A stretch of DNA of 64,000 nucleotides from Nitrosospira briensis C-128 (GTDB lineage Bacteria; Pseudomonadota; Gammaproteobacteria; Burkholderiales; Nitrosomonadaceae), in the NCBI RefSeq assembly GCF_000619905.2, contig NZ_CP012371.1:2777942-2841941 (forward strand). Reading direction: 5' to 3'. Positions 8,150-16,648 of this stretch are shown here, one piece after another. How positions within the stretch are numbered: the stretch's first letter is position 1; each line of letters opens with the position of its first letter. The notes under the pieces were generated by a model. It searched no databases, was not told the DNA's origin, and saw only the letters and a list, made by a program, of their open reading frames with translations. Made by a program: the position numbers and the translations under genes.

Positions 8150-8672
8150 TTAATTCGTTTTTTTATTCTATGCAAGTATTAAGTGCGTCGGTTTTTCTCC
8201 TTGCCAGGCTTTGTCGGACCTTCATACTTATCATTTTGGCATGTTTGGGGAGCCTTGGGTTACTCTCGGCGCAAGCGTATGGCGCTTCGCGGAGATGAGA
8301 GGTGCGAAAGGAAGGGGATACGATGGAGCGAATGGCTAATCCCCTGTCTTCATTAGGGAATTGCTGTCGGGCTCACCATAAGTAGCGGTGCAAATTCCAA
8401 CTGACCTGCATAGCGTAAATGAACGGAGTCACCGTCGTAAACGGCGATCGCGTTGCGAGTTCCCACGACTGAACGGAAGAAATTGGCGCTTGCTTCCGCC
8501 TATCTGGAATTGTTCCAAGTTTTCTTTCCGGTAATGAGGTAAAATCCACGAAATAAAAAACTATATTCTCTGAGGCAAACTCTTGTCATCACCGGCTGTA
8601 AATTGATCCGGCATATAATCCGGTTTTGCTTGCGGCAAGGTTCGTTATTCCAAACATAGAAGCCGGGTAATC
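8150..8672. other. 523-bp gap before lysC, no gene seen
   Basis: No open frame with coding character was found. A TATAAT box at 8614-8619, 54 bases before the lysC GTG, is the best promoter candidate, but no good -35 hexamer lies 16-18 bases upstream. The stretch 8400-8500 may be old decayed sequence; nothing in it is recognisable. Confidence 0.4.
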
Positions 8673-9902
8673 GTGACACTTATTATTCAAAAATATGGCG
8701 GTACATCGGTCGGCAGCACTGAGCGCATCAAGAACGTCGCGCGGCGCATAGCGAAGTTTCAATCCCGTGGCCACCAGGTCGTGGTTGTGGTTTCAGCAAT
8801 GAGCGGGGAAACCAATCGTCTTATTGCTTTAGCCAGGGAATTCCAGTCGCATCCCGATCCGCGTGAACTGGATGTCATGGTGTCGACCGGAGAGCAGGTT
8901 TCTGTCGCGCTGCTTTCGATGGCGCTGATGGATATGGGCATCAAAGCAAAGAGCTATACCGGGACACAGGTGAGAATACTTACCGACAACGCCCATACTA
9001 AAGCGCGGATATTGAAAATCGATGAGGATAAAATACGCAGGGATCTCGATGCAGGGTATGTGGTGGCGGTGGCCGGGTTTCAGGGCGTGGATGAAGCCGG
9101 CAGTATCACCACTTTGGGCCGCGGCGGGTCCGATACGACGGCGGTTGCACTAGCGGCAGCACTTGAGGCCGATGAATGCCAGATTTATACCGATGTGGAT
9201 GGCGTTTATACCACCGATCCGCGCATCGTGCCTGAAGCTCGCAGGCTCAAGACCATTACTTTCGAGGAAATGCTTGAAATGGCGAGCCTGGGCTCGAAGG
9301 TATTGCAAATTCGTGCCGTCGAATTCGCAGGTAAATACAAGGTTAATTTACGGGTGTTGTCCAGCTTCGAGGAAGAAGGGGAGGGCACACTGATTACTCT
9401 CGAGGAAGAAAAGAACATGGAGCATGCGATTATTTCCGGTATCGCATTTAATCGGGATGAAGCCAAGATTACCGTGCTGGGTGTGCCGGACCGCCCCGGA
9501 ATTGCTTATCAGATTCTCGGCCCGGTCGCGGATGCCAATATCGATGTGGATATGATCATCCAGAACGTCGGCCACGACGGCCTGACGGATTTTTCGTTTA
9601 CGATAAACCGCAACGAATTTGCCAGAACCATGAATATCCTGGAGAACCAGGTTCAGGCCCATATCGGCGCGCGTGGTGTCGTCGGCGGCGAAAGAATAGC
9701 CAAGGTATCGGCAGTGGGTGTCGGAATGCGCTCGCATGTCGGTATCGCCAGCAGAATGTTTCGAGCCCTGGCGGAAGAAGGAATCAATATCCAGATGATT
9801 TCCACCTCTGAAATAAAAATCTCGGTGGTGGTGGATGAGAAATACATGGAGCTCGCCGTACGCGTGCTGCATAAGGTGTTTGAACTGGATCAGGCGCCAT
9901 AA
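8673..9902 (+). CDS. lysC: Aspartate kinase
   Basis: Aspartokinase phosphorylates aspartate, the first step toward lysine, threonine and methionine; asd, coding for the next enzyme, is at 28930 in this window. The 409-residue product starts at GTG with [18 protein letters not shown]. It has the kinase signature [16 protein letters not shown] and [13 protein letters not shown], and ends with two ACT domains (from about residue 265; [11 protein letters not shown] and [20 protein letters not shown]). These imply allosteric feedback by an end-product amino acid. A stand-alone, non-fused aspartokinase of this length is the usual betaproteobacterial form. Confidence 0.95.
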   Translation: MTLIIQKYGGTSVGSTERIKNVARRIAKFQSRGHQVVVVVSAMSGETNRLIALAREFQSHPDPRELDVMVSTGEQVSVALLSMALMDMGIKAKSYTGTQVRILTDNAHTKARILKIDEDKIRRDLDAGYVVAVAGFQGVDEAGSITTLGRGGSDTTAVALAAALEADECQIYTDVDGVYTTDPRIVPEARRLKTITFEEMLEMASLGSKVLQIRAVEFAGKYKVNLRVLSSFEEEGEGTLITLEEEKNMEHAIISGIAFNRDEAKITVLGVPDRPGIAYQILGPVADANIDVDMIIQNVGHDGLTDFSFTINRNEFARTMNILENQVQAHIGARGVVGGERIAKVSAVGVGMRSHVGIASRMFRALAEEGINIQMISTSEIKISVVVDEKYMELAVRVLHKVFELDQAP

Positions 9903-9955
9903 CCGTTCGAGCAACCGGGTATGCAATTCATGGCGTCAAATACACGCCCCGGCGT

Positions 9956-9984
9956 TTGACCGTAGAGTTGTAAACCGCTATCCT
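9956..9984 (+). promoter_or_regulatory. Promoter of tRNA-Ser(GCT)
   Basis: TTGACC (9956-9961) and TATCCT (9979-9984) are separated by exactly 17 bases and lie 35 bases before the mature 5' end of the tRNA. A strong sigma-70-like arrangement for a stable RNA gene. Confidence 0.6.
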
Positions 9985-10018
9985 AGTGTGGCTTTACGTT
10001 TTTTGCTTTGTGCTTTGT

Positions 10019-10111
10019 GGAGAGATGGCCGAGTGGTCGAAGGCGCTCCCCTGCTAAGGGAGTATAGGCTCAAAAAGCTTATCGAGGGTTCGAATCCCTC
10101 TCTCTCCGCCA
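10019..10111 (+). tRNA. tRNA-Ser (anticodon GCT)
   Basis: Full cloverleaf with long variable arm: acceptor GGAGAGA pairs with TCTCTCC, followed by discriminator G and an encoded CCA (10109-10111). The anticodon stem CTCCC/GGGAG encloses loop CTGCTAA with anticodon GCT, reading AGC/AGT serine codons. The type II variable arm (TATAGGCTC...AGCTTATC) and T-loop GGTTCGAATCC are as expected. Confidence 0.97.
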
Positions 10112-10697
10112 TTATAGGCATGCGCTCAATTTTTACGGTTTGCCAGAGCTTCTCCGGTCGCTGATACTATCGGGCGAGGGCGCTAGAATGAGCGCGGCCA
10201 TCACTACCGTTGAAGCTACCGGTAGTGAAAATTTTCACTTCGCTCGCTTGAGACATATATGCACTTGGGTGGAAAACGCCCAATTTGCTTCGTTTGCCGC
10301 GAGCGCTCATCTGTTACCCTCCGCCCTCTAGTTTTATTATCTAACGCGCTTTCAGATGGCGTGATATGTACATATTTCTAATGATTGTCCCATGAGTTGG
10401 ATCGTCACCTCACCTGTATATACAATTCAATCGTCGCGGTAGTATCTGCAACTGCTTTATTCTTGTTTACCATCTTTTTTGCTGCTAGTCTAAAAAATGG
10501 AGTGCCACGTTGTATCCTCGCTCCCGACATTAGAGGGAAGAATAGTATGAGTAATTGTGCCGCGGTGCTGAGTAACTATTCCAGCGCAGGTTTTATCGGC
10601 TGCATGCTTGTACTTTTACCACCAACCGGCGAGGCTCAGTTGGTTCGGTAATGGCGCGGCTCAATGGAGGTTCATCAATCGATACCCTGATGCTGAC
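10112..10697. other. 586-bp gap between tRNA-Ser and the alcohol dehydrogenase
   Basis: No gene is supported. It contains an inverted repeat, TCACTACC (10201-10208) and GGTAGTGA (10221-10228). Its right arm runs directly into a second palindrome, GTGAAAATTTTCAC (10225-10238). Short open frames here have no ribosome site and no recognisable family features. Confidence 0.4.
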
Positions 10698-11708
10698 ATG
10701 TCTACGCTAAACGTTTCCATGCATGCAATGGTTCTAGAAGGGCCCGGTCAACCGGTTCAGATGCGCAGCATGCCTCGCCCACAACCAGGCTCTGATGAGC
10801 TGCTGGTCAAGATTGCAGCCTGCGCTGTTTGCCGCACTGATTTACATGTGGTTGACGGCGAACTGCCCGATCCAAAGCTCCCCATTATTCCGGGCCATGA
10901 AATTATCGGTCGAGTGGTGGCTTGCGGAACGAATGTCCATAATTTTTCTATCGGTGAACGGATCGGCATCCCCTGGCTGGGATGGACCTGCGGCCATTGC
11001 CGGTACTGCCGCAGCGGACAGGAGAATTTATGTACTACCGCCAAATTCACGGGTTATCAGATCGATGGCGGGTATGCCGAGTACACTGTCGCCGACGCGC
11101 GTTATTGTTTTCGTATACCCGGCGTTTATAGCGATGTCGAAGCGGCCCCCCTGATGTGTGCCGGACTCATTGGTTACCGTGCACTCAGGATGACGGAAGA
11201 TGCGGAACGGGTCGGAATTTATGGATTTGGCGCCGCCGCCCATATCGTGGCCCAGATTCTGGCTCATCAGCGACGGAAATTGTTTGCATTCACACGTTCT
11301 GGGGATATTGTGGCGCAGGATTTTGCCGGGAGGATGGGCGCTGCGTGGACAGGCAACTCGGACATGATGCCGCCCGAAGCGCTCGATGCGGCTATCATTT
11401 TTGCACCGGTCGGCGCGCTGGTGCCTGCCGCATTGCGAGCGGTTCGTCCGGGTGGAATTGTCGTATGTGGGGGTATCCATATGAGCGACATCCCCAGTTT
11501 TCCCTACGATATTCTATGGCGTGAAAAGCGTTTGGTCTCAGTCGCCAATCTCACCCGTCGAGATGCCGAAGAATTTCTAGCGCTGGCGCCAGAAGTTCCA
11601 ATCAGGGTAACTACGGAATTGTTGCCGCTCAGCCAGGCGAATACAGCATTAACGAGGCTGCGTGAAGGGAAGTTAACTGGTGCGGCGGTGCTCATTCCTG
11701 AGTCTTAG
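10698..11708 (+). CDS. Zinc-dependent alcohol dehydrogenase
   Basis: A medium-chain dehydrogenase oxidising or reducing an alcohol/aldehyde with NAD(P). The catalytic-zinc region is AACAVCRTDLHVVDGEL with PGHEIIGRV. The structural zinc site has four Cys in CGHCRYCRSGQENLC. A Rossmann fold follows with GIYGFGAAAHIVAQIL. ATG 10698 gives 336 residues, a usual length; a longer in-frame start at 10608 is less likely because its first 30 residues look non-coding. The product resembles the AdhA-like family whose substrates are mostly untested. The gene converges with the DsrE gene; no operon partner. Confidence 0.88.
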   Translation: MSTLNVSMHAMVLEGPGQPVQMRSMPRPQPGSDELLVKIAACAVCRTDLHVVDGELPDPKLPIIPGHEIIGRVVACGTNVHNFSIGERIGIPWLGWTCGHCRYCRSGQENLCTTAKFTGYQIDGGYAEYTVADARYCFRIPGVYSDVEAAPLMCAGLIGYRALRMTEDAERVGIYGFGAAAHIVAQILAHQRRKLFAFTRSGDIVAQDFAGRMGAAWTGNSDMMPPEALDAAIIFAPVGALVPAALRAVRPGGIVVCGGIHMSDIPSFPYDILWREKRLVSVANLTRRDAEEFLALAPEVPIRVTTELLPLSQANTALTRLREGKLTGAAVLIPES

Positions 11709-11748
11709 TTTTGTCAGGATGGGTTGCGTTGCCACCGGGTGTATAACA

Positions 11749-12105
11749 TCAGAAAGCGATACACTTATCACGCTCGGCCACCGCCTTGATATAGTCTCCC
11801 ATGTTTTTGATCAGCGCGCCGGATACAAGATCGGGCTCACCAATCTTTCGCGCAACAGCACAAGCACCGCACACCCAGATGGGGATACCTGCCGTTTGTA
11901 TGGCCACTAAAATATCTTTTAACGGCGGCAAATTTACGCCCGTTATGTGATCGCCTATCCCAGGGCGCGCAAGCGTCACGGCTTCATTCCACAGAAATAG
12001 AATTACGTCATGCCCTTGCTCCCGTGCGGCTTTTGCAGCCATGAAAGGCAGGGTTGCCATTGTCGGATCGTCGGTTCCGTGACTTCCAGAGATGATGAAT
12101 TGCAT
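11749..12105 (-). CDS. DsrE/DsrF-like family protein
   Basis: This 118-residue protein begins MQFIISGSHGTDDPTMATLP, has the DsrE-fold pattern (AAKAAREQGHDVILFLWNEAV) and a conserved-type Cys region VCGACAVARKIGE. DsrE-like proteins act in sulfur relay or as small stress proteins; a specific role cannot be assigned because no tus/dsr partners are nearby. The ATG has a good ribosome site, AAAAGGATATCTTT, just upstream. It lies alone, convergent with the alcohol dehydrogenase. Confidence 0.8.
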   Translation of the reverse strand: MQFIISGSHGTDDPTMATLPFMAAKAAREQGHDVILFLWNEAVTLARPGIGDHITGVNLPPLKDILVAIQTAGIPIWVCGACAVARKIGEPDLVSGALIKNMGDYIKAVAERDKCIAF

Positions 12106-12343
12106 AAAGATATCCTTTTATTCGTAGCGGTTCAAAAACCTTGGGGTCAGGCAGCGTTCGTTCCGATACTTTAGCACGAGCGTGATCAGGCACAACATAC
12201 TGTTAAATGAGATTACTGGCGTATTTGTTATCGGCTATCGCTTGATGGCTGCTGTATTTAGTTTATATAAGCCCCGAGCGTTTCAGGAGCCAACCCCGAA
12301 TGGGTTTGCGACTCATCAAACTCGGGGTCAGTAAAAAATAGCT

Positions 12344-12374
12344 TTGACCTGAGGGTATACCGCTCTGGTATAAT
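12344..12374 (+). promoter_or_regulatory. Extended -10 promoter upstream of tRNA-Arg
   Basis: TTGACC (12344-12349) and TATAAT (12369-12374) are 19 bases apart. The -10 box has the extended TGG preceding it (TGGTATAAT), which can compensate for the long spacer. It is 84 bases before the tRNA-Arg gene. The rest of the 12106-12458 gap holds nothing recognisable. Confidence 0.5.
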
Positions 12375-12458
12375 AAATCAGTTCACGCACGTAAATGGAA
12401 CGGAAATGGAAATATGGCGACGCGAATCGCCAATCTTCCGCGCAAATGATCAGCTTCA

Positions 12459-12535
12459 GCGCCCGTAGCTCAGTTGGATAGAGTACTTGGCTACGAACCA
12501 AGGGGTCGTGGGTTCGAATCCTGCCGGGCGCGCCA
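12459..12535 (+). tRNA. tRNA-Arg (anticodon ACG)
   Basis: Acceptor GCGCCCG pairs with CGGGCGC; D-arm TAGCTCAGTTGGATAGA; anticodon stem CTTGG/CCAAG around loop CTACGAA gives anticodon ACG (decoding CGN after A-to-I editing). T-loop GGTTCGAATCC, discriminator G and encoded CCA (12533-12535) are present. A decayed partial copy appears at 16510. Confidence 0.97.
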
Positions 12536-12543
12536 TAAAATCA

Positions 12544-12578
12544 ATGGGTTAGAGCTACGCTGCTCTAACCCATTTTTT
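12544..12578 (+). terminator. Strong terminator after tRNA-Arg
   Basis: A perfect 12-bp stem, ATGGGTTAGAGC (12544-12555) with GCTCTAACCCAT (12562-12573), loop TACGCT, followed by TTTTT. It lies 8 bases after the tRNA CCA end. Confidence 0.85.
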
Positions 12579-12619
12579 CTTTGTATTTCCATGAGCAAAC
12601 CAAGAAATTGCTGGATTAG

Positions 12620-12924
12620 CGTTTTGACTATAGTTTAAGGACTGTTAAATCCACAGATCCCTGATTCTAGCTCAGGTCGAGATTCTTTTTCGTGCTTCGA
12701 TCCTTGCCATAGCTTCAGCATCCCATCCTTCCAAAGCTGTTCATCTGCCTCGATAGGCTCTCCCTCACGCGGCGCCGCTTTGAGCAGATACTCCCAATTG
12801 CGTTTCCGCCCTGCACCGTTCTTCTTCCGTCAACAGGTATGTCAATAATCCAGATCAACGATGATATCCAGTTCGTCAGCCTGTTTTTTTCATCCTTACC
12901 ATCCCGTTCGTAGCAAATCTTCAC
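12620..12924 (-). pseudogene. Possible frameshifted gene remnant, unknown
   Basis: On the minus strand, two adjoining frames both look protein-like and abut near 12810. The upstream frame contains a stretch ending WIIDIPVDGRR. The downstream frame reads RNWEYLLKAAPREG, EADEQLWKDGMLKLWQG and ends near 12639. This suggests one decayed gene with a frameshift, but no family is recognised and the call could be wrong. The remainder of the 12579-13194 gap shows nothing else. Confidence 0.3.
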
Positions 12925-13194
12925 GGCAATATCCAGAAGCCCAATGCTATTTGCTCTTTATCTCCACTACCGCGCCCAGTAGTCTCCAGCAGAGCTGCGT
13001 GCAACTTTATTCCATAAAGAATATCGATGGCAGAACGCTCGGCGTAGCTCAACAGAGCTATATGCTAGAACCAGTTGGGCTATTTTAATTCTTTGATTAA
13101 AGCGCAGAATTACTGCAACTGATCCGAGGGAGTCAGGAACGTACCCTGGGTTCGCCCGGGATGGTGATTGTCTTAATTCTTCATGGAGAAGCAA

Positions 13195-13848
13195 ATGAAC
13201 ATACGAACAAAATCAGTTATCGCGGCCCTGATCTTTGGTGGATCAATTTCCACTGCCTCCGCATCTGCTGTCATAACTGACATCACCGCGAGCGGATCCG
13301 GCTTGGGCTCCTTTTCCTTCCTTGCCAGTTCCACCGATGACAAAGGCCTTGATTTTTCCAAAGTATTTGACAGTGTCAATCCGATTACGTTGACCTTCAC
13401 CGTTGCTCACTCTGTTGGCAATGGCGGTTCTTATAACATTATCGAGTCGATCACCAACAATACGTCAACTGCTTTTAGCGACTTTCACCTCAGCATTGCG
13501 CAACCCACGAATATCCCAGGAAACGGCGTGGTTTTCACCAGCTTCAACTCATCAACCCTGGGTGGTTTCACGCTCGACTCACCTTCCGTGAATCAACCCT
13601 CTCCCTTCAATTCGAGTGGGCCACGCGACCTTAACTTTACCGGAACCCTGGCGGTAGGAGAGACAGCGAATGCGAGTTTCAGCCTGAAACCGTTCGACCC
13701 GGGTACTGGCAACACTTACACCTTTACCATTACCCAGACGCCGACGGTTAGCCCGATTCCTGAACCGGAAACCTACGCCATGCTGCTTGCAGGGCTTGGG
13801 CTGATGGGTGCTATGGTACGGCGCAGAAACATGAAGCACAACGTTTAG
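13195..13848 (+). CDS. PEP-CTERM sorting domain protein 1
   Basis: Secreted protein of 217 residues with an N-terminal signal peptide (positively charged MNIRTK, then a hydrophobic stretch ending near SASA). It ends in a textbook PEP-CTERM tripartite anchor: the motif PIPEPETY, the hydrophobic segment AMLLAGLGLMGAMV and the basic cluster RRR. Such proteins are cut and processed by an exosortase, which is not in this window. The body is Ser/Thr/Gly/Asn-rich and beta-type, with no known domain seen. ATG 13195 is chosen over 13183 because GGAG sits 7-8 bases upstream. A hairpin terminator follows. Confidence 0.85.
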   Translation: MNIRTKSVIAALIFGGSISTASASAVITDITASGSGLGSFSFLASSTDDKGLDFSKVFDSVNPITLTFTVAHSVGNGGSYNIIESITNNTSTAFSDFHLSIAQPTNIPGNGVVFTSFNSSTLGGFTLDSPSVNQPSPFNSSGPRDLNFTGTLAVGETANASFSLKPFDPGTGNTYTFTITQTPTVSPIPEPETYAMLLAGLGLMGAMVRRRNMKHNV

Positions 13849-13949
13849 TCGGTATCCCCGCTGTCGTTGAGCTCCGGCACTGGTTCGCAGTGCATGGATT
13901 GTTACAACTCAAGATATAACCCTGCACTTTGCAGGATAGTCGCATACAG

Positions 13950-13967
13950 ACCCGCTTCGGCGGGTTT
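13950..13967 (+). terminator. Terminator after PEP-CTERM gene 1
   Basis: ACCCGC-TTCG-GCGGGT followed by TT: a GC-rich 6-bp stem closed by a stable UUCG tetraloop. A second small hairpin, CCTGCA-CTT-TGCAGG (13921-13935), precedes it. Confidence 0.65.
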
Positions 13968-14030
13968 GATGCTTTCAAGTTGGCCTTCGATCTGACTGAA
14001 TTGCCCTTCTTGCAGTACGATTATCCAGCA

Positions 14031-14111
14031 GCCTGTCGGACTTGAATAATCGCAGCGAAATATGAACCAGCCAGACGCTTTTGCAACCGATTTCCTTTAA
14101 GTCCGACAGGC
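14031..14111. mobile_element. Inverted-repeat element family 3, copy A (81 bp, internally deleted)
   Basis: Ends are GCCTGTCGGACTT (14031-14043) and AAGTCCGACAGGC (14099-14111), perfect 13-bp inverted repeats. The interior (AATAATCGCAGCGAAA, then GAACCAGCCAGACGCTTTTG) matches the two ends of the longer copies at 16141 and 48445, but the middle (about 75 bases, including the TTGGCC segment) is missing. Non-coding. Confidence 0.75.
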
Positions 14112-14249
14112 CGCCAGGGGCGCATACCCGGGCAATGTTGTATGAGAATAAGCTTATTGGGGCTTTTGATCTCGCTCCGGTGTTCGAAAGTGTGCTTGAT
14201 ATCATCGACGCTTTCCTGGCAGGTGTCTCAAGACACATACTGGAAATTA

Positions 14250-14573
14250 TCACTCGCGCTCCTGTGATTTTTCAGTGCGGAGATCAAAAGCGCGTTCGAC
14301 ATCCATGTTCGGATGCAATAACCGCAGAACAGTAATCCCATCTTTCTGAGGAAGGTAGAAAGCAATATGGGAAGCGACGGTAAAGGAGCGCACTTCCGGC
14401 GCTATCTCGTCCCGCTCAAGCCCGATGCGCGGCGACAGGCTCAATTTTATCAGAGCAAGTTCGAGTTCTTCCCGGTAATGGCGTGCCTGAGCGATACCCC
14501 AAGCCTGTTTCGTATAGCGGCCAATCTCTCGTAAATCTTCAACGGCTTTTGCGGTGAACTCAAGGCGAGGCAT
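14250..14573 (-). CDS. ParE/RelE-family toxin
   Basis: A 107-residue protein with the ParE/RelE toxin pattern: MPRLEFTAKAVEDLREIGRY at the N-terminus, SLSPRIGLERDEI, VASHIAFYLPQKDGITVLRL and the C-terminal LHPNMDVERAF. Members of this superfamily poison gyrase or cut mRNA; the pattern and the RLLHPNMD end look closer to ParE. Its start overlaps the end of the antitoxin gene by 14 bases, typical of toxin-antitoxin pairs with the antitoxin first. The charged C-terminal tail (RTEKSQERE) is unusual but short. Confidence 0.85.
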   Translation of the reverse strand: MPRLEFTAKAVEDLREIGRYTKQAWGIAQARHYREELELALIKLSLSPRIGLERDEIAPEVRSFTVASHIAFYLPQKDGITVLRLLHPNMDVERAFDLRTEKSQERE

Positions 14574-14832
14574 TAATCAAAAGCTCTTTATCGAGTTCCG
14601 CAAAGGCCTGCTCGCCTGATATGACGCTCCCTCGTTCTGCCTCATCAAGGCCTTTGCGCACTTCCTGGCGCAAGAATTCGAGCCTAAGCCGCTGATGGTC
14701 CTCGAAGGCTGTGGCCGACATGACGACAGCAACGGCGCGACCGTTCTTGGAAATCGTCACGGGTTCGCGTTGTGCCTTATCGAGCAGAGCACCGAAATTG
14801 GTTTTTGCATCGGCAGCCGCAATCGTATCCAT
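14560..14832 (-). CDS. Phd/YefM-family antitoxin
   Basis: This 90-residue protein begins MDTIAAADAKTNFGALLDKA and continues REPVTISKNGRAVAVVMSA, the Phd/YefM DNA-binding fold. The C-terminal half is acidic and helical and would bind the toxin. ATG 14832 is preferred because a perfect AGGAGGAG ribosome site lies upstream; an in-frame ATG at 14859 lacks one. Together with the downstream toxin it forms an operon expected to be repressed by the antitoxin-toxin complex. The palindrome in the promoter at 14870 is the likely operator. Confidence 0.87.
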   Translation of the reverse strand: MDTIAAADAKTNFGALLDKAQREPVTISKNGRAVAVVMSATAFEDHQRLRLEFLRQEVRKGLDEAERGSVISGEQAFAELDKELLINASP

Positions 14833-14857
14833 TGCAATTCTCCTCCTGATTTTAATC

Positions 14858-14886
14858 ATTATAATTTATTTGATCATTATGATCAA
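14858..14886 (-). promoter_or_regulatory. Toxin-antitoxin promoter with palindromic operator
   Basis: On the minus strand TTGATC (14886-14881) and TATAAT (14863-14858) are 17 bases apart. The -35 box lies inside a perfect palindrome, TTGATCAT-T-ATGATCAA (14870-14886). An operator over the -35 element fits autorepression by the Phd-type antitoxin 26 bases downstream. Confidence 0.7.
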
Positions 14887-15412
14887 TCTGGTCATGAACA
14901 CCTCGAGCGCTATTACCAAGTTCAGGGCAGTTGCCAATAGGAATTCTCTACCCACGCCCCACACCATTCCCCGATGTATTCCGTTCCGCCACATTGCAGC
15001 GACACCGACTCACGTCATTAGGATCAACCAGCCGGGGATGGCGAATCCCAATATCTGATCTTGCTCATGATCCGGTCCTCTTGAACGAAGCGCACCATAC
15101 CCGCGGACCCGAACTCAGCTGTCGACACATGGATTCCCAGAGTTGCTTTCCCCGCTCTGGGGCTCTGTGGCTCTGCAGATTGTCATATGCCGTCCATGAG
15201 AATCGAAATCTATCTTGCTAAGGGAAAAATGGTCCGCAAATGGGCGCCAAGAATACGGGCGGTATGAGAGAAGGAGCACGACATTGATTCTAACTGACAA
15301 CGGGTTGAAACTTTCCAGTTGCGCTATCTGTACTTCAGTCCAATAGTTATCCGGCATGAGGTCTGTATGATGAGCCTTGATCTACTGATTTAACAACCCA
15401 CGGAAGAAAAAA
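14887..15412. other. 526-bp gap between the toxin-antitoxin promoter and PEP-CTERM gene 2
   Basis: No gene with coding character, RNA gene or clear repeat was found. The open frames here lack ribosome sites and family motifs. Confidence 0.4.
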
Positions 15413-16084
15413 ATGAACAAATTGGTTAGCGCCACTGCTGTTTTCGGGATTCTTTTGATAGCCATATCGCCTGCTCGGGCGGCGCCCATCTATACGATAG
15501 CCGATTTCTCGGGCGGGGTTTCCACTGTAACCGGTTTAGGTAATAGCCTGGGTTTTCAACAAACCAGCACATGCAGCGGCTGTGCGGCAGGTAGCGTGGG
15601 TGGCCAGGTATTGTTCGATAAAAGCCTCATACCAGCAAGCGGCACCGATATCGTTAACATCGCGCTTGCATCGATCGCCGGTGTCTCGAACCACGATATT
15701 TTCAACATTGTATTGGGAAGCAAACCGCTGGGATTCGAATTTGGTGATATAAATGTAACAGGCAGCCCGTCCATACAGTTCAAGGATGGGGTATTCAACG
15801 GTTTTTCCTTCATGGAAGATTTTGTCGTCAACGGGAAAACCTATGAATTCAGCATGCAAGGTTCAGCTTGGGCCATAAACTGGTTAAAAAGTAATTCCTC
15901 TTCGGATTTCGTTGCCTCGGGATATGTGACGATTGGAAGCGCTGGACTATTCAACCAAGCAACTCTCTTTCCATCCTTACCGGAGTTGCCCGCTACGGCC
16001 GTGCCCGAACCCGCTACCTTCGCGCTCTTTGGCATTGGTTTATTGGGTATCGTAATGACTCGCCGGCGAATGGCGAGGCGATGA
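15413..16084 (+). CDS. PEP-CTERM sorting domain protein 2
   Basis: Secreted protein of 223 residues: signal peptide MNKLVSATAVFGILLIAISPARA with a plausible cut after ARA, a beta-rich Gly/Ser body, and a C-terminal anchor made of VPEPATF, the hydrophobic stretch ALFGIGLLGIVM and the basic end TRRRMARR. Four Cys fall in the N-terminal half, two of them as CSGC. The ATG follows ACGGAAGAAAAAA. It belongs to the same exosortase-sorted class as the protein at 13195, but the two bodies are not obviously similar. An inverted-repeat element begins 57 bases downstream. Confidence 0.85.
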   Translation: MNKLVSATAVFGILLIAISPARAAPIYTIADFSGGVSTVTGLGNSLGFQQTSTCSGCAAGSVGGQVLFDKSLIPASGTDIVNIALASIAGVSNHDIFNIVLGSKPLGFEFGDINVTGSPSIQFKDGVFNGFSFMEDFVVNGKTYEFSMQGSAWAINWLKSNSSSDFVASGYVTIGSAGLFNQATLFPSLPELPATAVPEPATFALFGIGLLGIVMTRRRMARR

Positions 16085-16140
16085 ACGTTCCCGCAGCATA
16101 TCCGATCATTTTCCCAAAACGAATATATGATCCTAGCGCA

Positions 16141-16296
16141 GTCTGTCGGACTTAAAGGAAATCGGCTGCAAAAGCGTCTGGCTGGTTCATATTTCGCGGC
16201 TTTTTCGGCCAATAGAATAACTGTTGGCCTTCAAAATCCTTAAAATCTGCCCACACCCAGTCACTTTTTCGCTGCGATTCTTCAAGTCCGACAGGC
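16141..16296. mobile_element. Inverted-repeat element family 3, copy B (156 bp)
   Basis: Left end GTCTGTCGGACTT, right end AAGTCCGACAGGC (one mismatch in 13). The interior is the reverse complement of the copy at 48445: AAAGGAAATCGGCTGCAAAAG, a GGCCAATAGAATAACTGTTGGCC hairpin and GCTGCGATT near the right end. No coding sequence. Confidence 0.75.
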
Positions 16297-16476
16297 TGCT
16301 AGACAGGAAAAACGAAATTTTGGTTTCGCCAAAGCACGGCGGGAGGCAATCGAGGAATAAGACGAGGAGGATCAGGAAAAGGGCAACAGAACTCGGAATG
16401 GGAATATTTAAATATCAATGGCTTATACATGTATCATCCGAAAATCCATAGCACATTTGCTATTATATAAGTTATT

Positions 16477-16500
16477 GATATATAATAGCTATTATATATC
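16477..16500. repeat. Perfect 24-bp AT-rich palindrome
   Basis: GATATATAATAG (16477-16488) is followed immediately by its exact reverse complement CTATTATATATC (16489-16500). A third arm, GCTATTATATA (16459-16469), can pair with the same centre, so alternative hairpins are possible. It lies 10 bases before a decayed tRNA-Arg fragment. Function unknown. The rest of the 16302-16648 gap is empty apart from that fragment. Confidence 0.7.
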
Positions 16501-16509
16501 ATCCGAGCT

Positions 16510-16554
16510 GGGTGCGAACCAAGGTGTTCGTGGTCTGAGTCCCAAGAGCCATAA
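16510..16554 (+). pseudogene. Decayed 3' half of a tRNA-Arg gene
   Basis: The bases from GCTGGGTGCGAACCAAGG to AGAGCCA align with the anticodon-to-CCA half of tRNA-Arg(ACG) at 12459: GCGAACCAAGG matches ACGAACCAAGG, then TCGTGG and a TCTGAGTCCC remnant of the T-arm. No 5' half is present. A second possible T-arm scrap (GCAGGTTCGAATCTG) lies near 16966-16980. Remnants like these are often left by integrated elements that use a tRNA as attachment site; that is inference. Confidence 0.45.
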
Positions 16555-16648
16555 CAAGGGATTAGGCATTCGCCTAATGCCCTGATTTTTTTGAACTAGT
16601 GGTGGGCAGCCTTAGCGCGGAACCTCCAATAACCTTTCATATTCAACC

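Noticed and set aside
10140..10651. Two short plus-strand frames in the gap after tRNA-Ser, one with a hydrophobic stretch
   Set aside because: No ribosome site, no family motif, and the second frame overlaps the alcohol dehydrogenase leader; treated as chance.
14081..14335. Plus-strand open frame running from the family-3 copy A into the toxin 3' region
   Set aside because: It begins inside a non-coding element, has no ribosome site and overlaps the toxin gene antisense; some segments look protein-like but this is not enough.
16138..16305. Family-3 copy B read as a simple terminator hairpin for PEP-CTERM gene 2
   Set aside because: Arms are 130 bases apart with defined termini that recur elsewhere in both orientations, so a mobile inverted-repeat element explains it better.
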